Shown piece by piece: positions 14,579 through 17,345 of a stretch of DNA of 17,345 nt (position 1 is its first letter; every line of letters begins with the position of its first letter). The notes beneath the pieces were generated by a model. That model was given only the letters and a program-made list of their open reading frames with translations. It was not told the origin of the DNA and searched no databases. Made by a program: the position numbers and the translations under genes. The DNA comes from Treponema sp. GTDB lineage: Bacteria > Spirochaetota > Spirochaetia > Treponematales > Breznakiellaceae. The DNA is taken from positions 1 through 17,345 of the forward strand of contig JAIRXT010000157.1 of the NCBI GenBank assembly GCA_031268125.1. Direction: 5' to 3'.

Positions 14579-16031
14579 CGCGAGTATCCCGCAGGAAGCC
14601 GGTAAGGATCCGGAGACCAAAGCAAAGCTTTCTTCAAAACTAAGCGGCTGGTCGTGGGCAAGGGTACAAAAAAACGCCCGTCTTAACGAGATTACCACGC
14701 TGTTCCGGAATCATGGGAAAAAACTGTACCTGGTAGGCGGGGCGGTACGGGATCTTTTCCGGGGCAAGGAACCCCACGATTGGGATCTGGCCACAGACGC
14801 CAATCCTGACGAGGTAACCGCCCTGTTCCGGGGACTAAAACCCCGGGCGGCAGTTATTCCCACGGGAATAAAACACGGAACCGTAACGGTACACTACCGG
14901 GGCGCCGCGTTTGAGGTAACTACATTCCGTATCGAATCGGATTACCGGGACGGCCGGCGCCCTGAATCGGTTGTTTTTGCCCCGGATATAGAGGACGATC
15001 TTTCCCGCCGGGATTTTACGATGAATTCCGTCGCCCTGGAACTGCCGGGGGGGAAGGCGGCGGATCCCTTTGGGGGCATCAAGGATATCAACAGGAAGGT
15101 CATCCGCTGTGTCGGAAATCCGCAGGAACGCTTTGAAGAAGACGGACTTAGGCCGCTGCGGGCTGTCCGCTTTGCCGCCCAACTAGGTTTTACCGTGGAA
15201 GAATCCACGCTGCGCAGAATCCGCCCCTCCCTGAGCATAACCGCGGGGGTTTCCGAAGAGCGGGTCCGGGACGAACTGGACAAGATCATCGGCAGTTCCC
15301 AGCCTTCCGCTGCCTTCCGGCTTATGGAACGCACGGGGCTTCTGGAACTGCTCTTGCCGGAACTCTTTGCCTGCCGGGGCATCGAACAGAAGGGGTATCA
15401 TCGGTTTGACGTGCTGGATCATTCCCTTTTGGCCTGTGATTACGCCGCCCGCAGGGATTTTCCTATGGCGGTACGGATGGCGGCCCTGTTTCATGATATT
15501 GGGAAGCCCGATACCCGGCAGGCAGGCGGCCCGGGGATATGGACCTTTTACCAGCATGAAAAACATTCCGCTGAACTGGCCGGATGTCTTATGACCCGGC
15601 TGCGCTATCCCAATTCCCGGATTGCGGAGGTCCGCCGCCTTATCGCCTGCCACATGTTCCATTATGACGATGTATGGAGCGATGGAGCGGTACGGCGTTT
15701 CATCATCCGTGTGGGGGAAGAAAATCTGGAAAACATCTACCGCCTGCGCCGCTGCGACAGCTACGGCACAACCGGAATCGAAGCGCCGGCAGAAGAACTT
15801 GCCGCCTTGATAAGCCGGGTGGACAAAGTACTGGCGGAAAACCACGTCCTGTCCCTCAAGGATCTTGCGGTTTCCGGGAAAGACCTGATGGCCGCGGGGA
15901 TTAAACCGGGAAAAACTATGGGCATCATCCTTAATGAGCTTCTGGAAACCGTGGTAGACGACCCGGATTCGAATAGCCGCGGAACCCTGCTGGACATCGC
16001 TCTGAAATTCAACGAAAAATACCGGAGCTAA
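14571..16031 (+). CDS. cca: CCA tRNA nucleotidyltransferase (class II, with HD domain)
   Basis: The 486-residue product belongs to the class II tRNA nucleotidyltransferase/poly(A) polymerase family, which adds or repairs the 3' CCA of tRNAs. The head domain has LVGGAVRDLF (54-63) and the catalytic carboxylates D70/D72 in HDWDLAT. These are followed by RRDFTMNSVAL, the EDGLRPLRAVRFAAQLGF neck motif, and SEERVRDEL, which contains the nucleotide-selecting EExxR-type element. An HD phosphohydrolase domain follows, with H308/D309 in HDIGKPDT, as in many bacterial CCA enzymes. CCA-adding and A-adding forms cannot be separated by eye. The start ATG has no Shine-Dalgarno; TATAGT elements end 9-14 bases upstream, so the message may be almost leaderless. 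The stop overlaps the rnc stop by 4 bases tail to tail. Confidence 0.9.
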   Translation: MGNASIPQEAGKDPETKAKLSSKLSGWSWARVQKNARLNEITTLFRNHGKKLYLVGGAVRDLFRGKEPHDWDLATDANPDEVTALFRGLKPRAAVIPTGIKHGTVTVHYRGAAFEVTTFRIESDYRDGRRPESVVFAPDIEDDLSRRDFTMNSVALELPGGKAADPFGGIKDINRKVIRCVGNPQERFEEDGLRPLRAVRFAAQLGFTVEESTLRRIRPSLSITAGVSEERVRDELDKIIGSSQPSAAFRLMERTGLLELLLPELFACRGIEQKGYHRFDVLDHSLLACDYAARRDFPMAVRMAALFHDIGKPDTRQAGGPGIWTFYQHEKHSAELAGCLMTRLRYPNSRIAEVRRLIACHMFHYDDVWSDGAVRRFIIRVGEENLENIYRLRRCDSYGTTGIEAPAEELAALISRVDKVLAENHVLSLKDLAVSGKDLMAAGIKPGKTMGIILNELLETVVDDPDSNSRGTLLDIALKFNEKYRS

Positions 16032-16783
16032 CCGGAAATGCCCAACTCGTCCTTGAGCCGTTCCAGGGCCAGTTGGGCGGCCTCCTGCTCGGCGGCCTTC
16101 TTGCTGCGGCCTATCCCCGGACCGTATACCAGGTTTTTTATCTGAACTTCCATCCTGAACAGCCGTTCATGTTCCGGGCCGGAACGGTTGACAAGCCGGT
16201 ACTGGGGGTAGAGCTTGAAGTGGCGCTGGCACAGTTCCTGCAGCAGGGATTTGTAGTCCGCATGGTAATTTTTGTCGATAACCCGGCCGATTTCGGGACC
16301 GGTACAGCGTTCTATGAATGAAAAAGCCGCGGTAAAACCGGAATCCAGGTACAGGGCGCCAAAAAGGGCCTCCAGAGCGTCCGCCAGGATGGCGCTTTTC
16401 TTTCTGCCCCCGGAAAGTTCCTCCCCCTTCCCCAGGATAAGGAGGTCGTCGATCTGCAATTCCCGGGCAATGGCCGAAAGAACGTCCTCGGAGACCACGA
16501 CGGACTTTATTTTTGCCAGTTCCCCTTCGCTTTTCTCCCCAAAACGCTCGTACAGCACCGTGGCGCATACCACCCCCAGCACCGCGTCCCCCAGGAATTC
16601 CAGCCTTTCATTGTTTGCCCGGCAGCCCGATTCATTGGAAACAGAACGGTGGGTAAGAGAAAGATTCAAAAGCCCCGGATTCTTAAACCTGATTCCGGCG
16701 GCTTTGAGAAAGGCGTTTAATTGCTTAATTCTTCCCGGTTCCGGCGCGGGAAAACTCCAATCCGCCGGATTATACCCAGGCAC
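16028..16783 (-). CDS. rnc: Ribonuclease III
   Basis: The 251-residue endonuclease cuts double-stranded RNA, including rRNA precursors. The signature NERLEFLGDAVLG carries E62 and D66, and the second acidic pair D135/E138 is in ADALEALFGALYLDSGF. Both sets are needed for Mg-dependent cleavage and both are present. The C-terminal double-stranded-RNA-binding domain spans about 175-250, beginning DYKSLLQELCQ and ending in a KKAAEQEAAQLALERL helix. The start is uncertain. GTG at 16783 is the first plausible in-frame start after the acpP stop; ATG at 16867 lies inside acpP and has a poor ribosome site. Together with rpmF and acpP it forms a common bacterial cluster. A 9-bp stem-loop stands 8 bases before the proposed start. 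Confidence 0.92.
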   Translation of the reverse strand: MPGYNPADWSFPAPEPGRIKQLNAFLKAAGIRFKNPGLLNLSLTHRSVSNESGCRANNERLEFLGDAVLGVVCATVLYERFGEKSEGELAKIKSVVVSEDVLSAIARELQIDDLLILGKGEELSGGRKKSAILADALEALFGALYLDSGFTAAFSFIERCTGPEIGRVIDKNYHADYKSLLQELCQRHFKLYPQYRLVNRSGPEHERLFRMEVQIKNLVYGPGIGRSKKAAEQEAAQLALERLKDELGISG

Positions 16784-16791
16784 TCCGCCGC

Positions 16792-16825
16792 CCGGTAAGA
16801 CGTTTTGCAGGTACTTTCTTACCGG
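16792..16825 (-). promoter_or_regulatory. Stem-loop between acpP and rnc
   Basis: CCGGTAAGA (16792-16800) pairs perfectly with TCTTACCGG (16817-16825), leaving a 16-base loop. No T run follows, so it is not a typical terminator. In the mRNA it lies just after the acpP stop and just before the proposed rnc start. It could be a processing site, a partial block that keeps RNase III expression below that of acyl carrier protein, or a site for autoregulation. Confidence 0.6.
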
Positions 16826-16832
16826 AGAGGGC

Positions 16833-17069
16833 CTATTTTTGCTGGGATTTGATATACTCGTAGGCATCCTTAACGGTTTCAAACTCGTTGGCCTTTTCAT
16901 CGGGGATAGAAATACCCATTTCTTCCTCGATGGCGTAGACCAGCTCATAAGTGTCAAGGCTGTCGGCGCCAAGGTCCTGACGGAAAGATGCCTCCATCGT
17001 GATCCTCCCCGCGTCCACATCAAGCTTTTCGGCGATAAGCTTCTTCATTTTTTCAAACAGGTCGTCCAT
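16833..17069 (-). CDS. acpP: Acyl carrier protein
   Basis: The 78-residue acidic protein carries growing acyl chains in fatty-acid synthesis. The 4'-phosphopantetheine attachment Ser is S37 in the invariant DSL motif (GADSLDTYEL). The helical pattern, the EEEMGISIPDE run and the length are standard for the type II system. The ATG at 17069 has AGGAGGG 7 bases upstream, the strongest ribosome site in the window, as expected for an abundant protein. It lies 24 bases after rpmF and before rnc. The frequent neighbour plsX is not between rpmF and acpP here. Confidence 0.97.
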   Translation of the reverse strand: MDDLFEKMKKLIAEKLDVDAGRITMEASFRQDLGADSLDTYELVYAIEEEMGISIPDEKANEFETVKDAYEYIKSQQK

Positions 17070-17093
17070 CTACGTACCCTCCTAAAAATTGTG

Positions 17094-17282
17094 TCATACC
17101 TTCGAATCAGGAACGATAATTTGCTTTCCCCGGTAATAACCGCACTTGGGACATACCCGGTGCAGCAACACCTGATTCCCGCAGTTGCTGCATTCAACCA
17201 GCGTGGGGGAAGAAAGCCTCATGTTTACCGACTGTCTGCGGCGTGTCCGCGCCTTCGACGTCTTAAATCTAGGTACTGCCAT
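17094..17282 (-). CDS. rpmF: 50S ribosomal protein L32
   Basis: The 62-residue product has the L32 hallmark start AVPRFKTSKARTRRRQS and a four-Cys zinc ribbon, CSNCG (32-36) and CPKCGYYRG (44-52), so it is the zinc-containing form. The ATG at 17282 has only a weak GAGG about 10 bases upstream. A near-consensus promoter lies 29-57 bases upstream of the start, so this is the first gene of the rpmF-acpP-rnc operon. Confidence 0.97.
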   Translation of the reverse strand: MAVPRFKTSKARTRRRQSVNMRLSSPTLVECSNCGNQVLLHRVCPKCGYYRGKQIIVPDSKV

Positions 17283-17310
17283 TTGATAAACCTCGCTTCA
17301 ATGTCCCGTG

Positions 17311-17339
17311 ATTCTAACAAAAGATACCGAATTTGTCAA
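17311..17339 (-). promoter_or_regulatory. Near-consensus sigma70 promoter of rpmF-acpP-rnc
   Basis: On the minus strand, TTGACA (17334-17339, perfect) is followed after 17 bases by TAGAAT (17311-17316, one mismatch). The transcript would start near 17304, with a leader of about 22 bases. This is the best promoter in the window and fits constitutive expression of a ribosomal protein and acyl carrier protein. Confidence 0.85.
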
Positions 17340-17345
17340 GATTGC

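Noticed and set aside
16784..17023. Longer RNase III start inside acpP
   Set aside because: The added residues are the out-of-frame reading of acpP. RNase III of normal length is obtained from the GTG at 16783.
1..17345. tRNA, rRNA, CRISPR, transposase, phage or restriction genes
   Set aside because: I looked through all intergenic regions and reading frames and found none. The genes are ordinary chromosomal ones apart from the region around cfpA.

Overview
The window looks like chromosomal DNA of a GC-rich treponeme (Spirochaetes). The strongest marker is a full-length homologue of the cytoplasmic filament protein CfpA, which is essentially restricted to Treponema-type spirochaetes. Its neighbours match, as far as I recall it, the Treponema pallidum TP0746-TP0751 block: a PPDK-family protein, a hypothetical protein, CfpA, the vWA-like Tp0750 and pallilysin Tp0751. 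The genes are densely packed with clear Shine-Dalgarno sites. No tRNA, rRNA, CRISPR array or insertion sequence is visible. Species cannot be assigned from the sequence alone.

Layout. (1) 1-1441, plus strand: the 3' end of a zinc-type alcohol/polyol dehydrogenase and a Gfo/Idh/MocA oxidoreductase, probably one catabolic operon. (2) 1481-7380, minus strand: cfpA with its own promoter, then an inverted repeat and a strong hairpin terminator, then a two-gene unit. That unit encodes a 339-residue protein with a C-terminal domain resembling HPr, and an 892-residue PPDK-family protein. The PPDK-family protein keeps the whole phosphohistidine/PEP half but has lost most of the ATP-grasp residues. (3) 7381-7767: a 387-base divergent intergenic region with nested inverted repeats. 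(4) 7768-9845, plus strand: a secreted degenerate vWA protein and a membrane-anchored pallilysin-related protein, overlapping by ATGA. (5) 9877-14520, minus strand: a tight six-gene operon (thiN-like, folD, 4-TM protein, miaB, LapA-like protein, SPOR protein). (6) 14571-16031, plus strand: a CCA-adding-enzyme family nucleotidyltransferase. (7) 16028-17282, minus strand: rpmF-acpP-rnc behind a near-consensus promoter, overlapping the preceding gene tail to tail by 4 bases.

The most interesting part is region 2. A PEP-binding enzyme whose ATP site appears dismantled sits 12 bases downstream of a protein with an HPr-like domain. Enzyme I and PPDK share exactly the half that is preserved, so the pair could form a PEP-dependent phosphorelay linked by position to the treponemal cytoplasmic filament. 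This is a hypothesis. The residue losses are seen directly, but the HPr likeness is weak and needs a structure or profile search.
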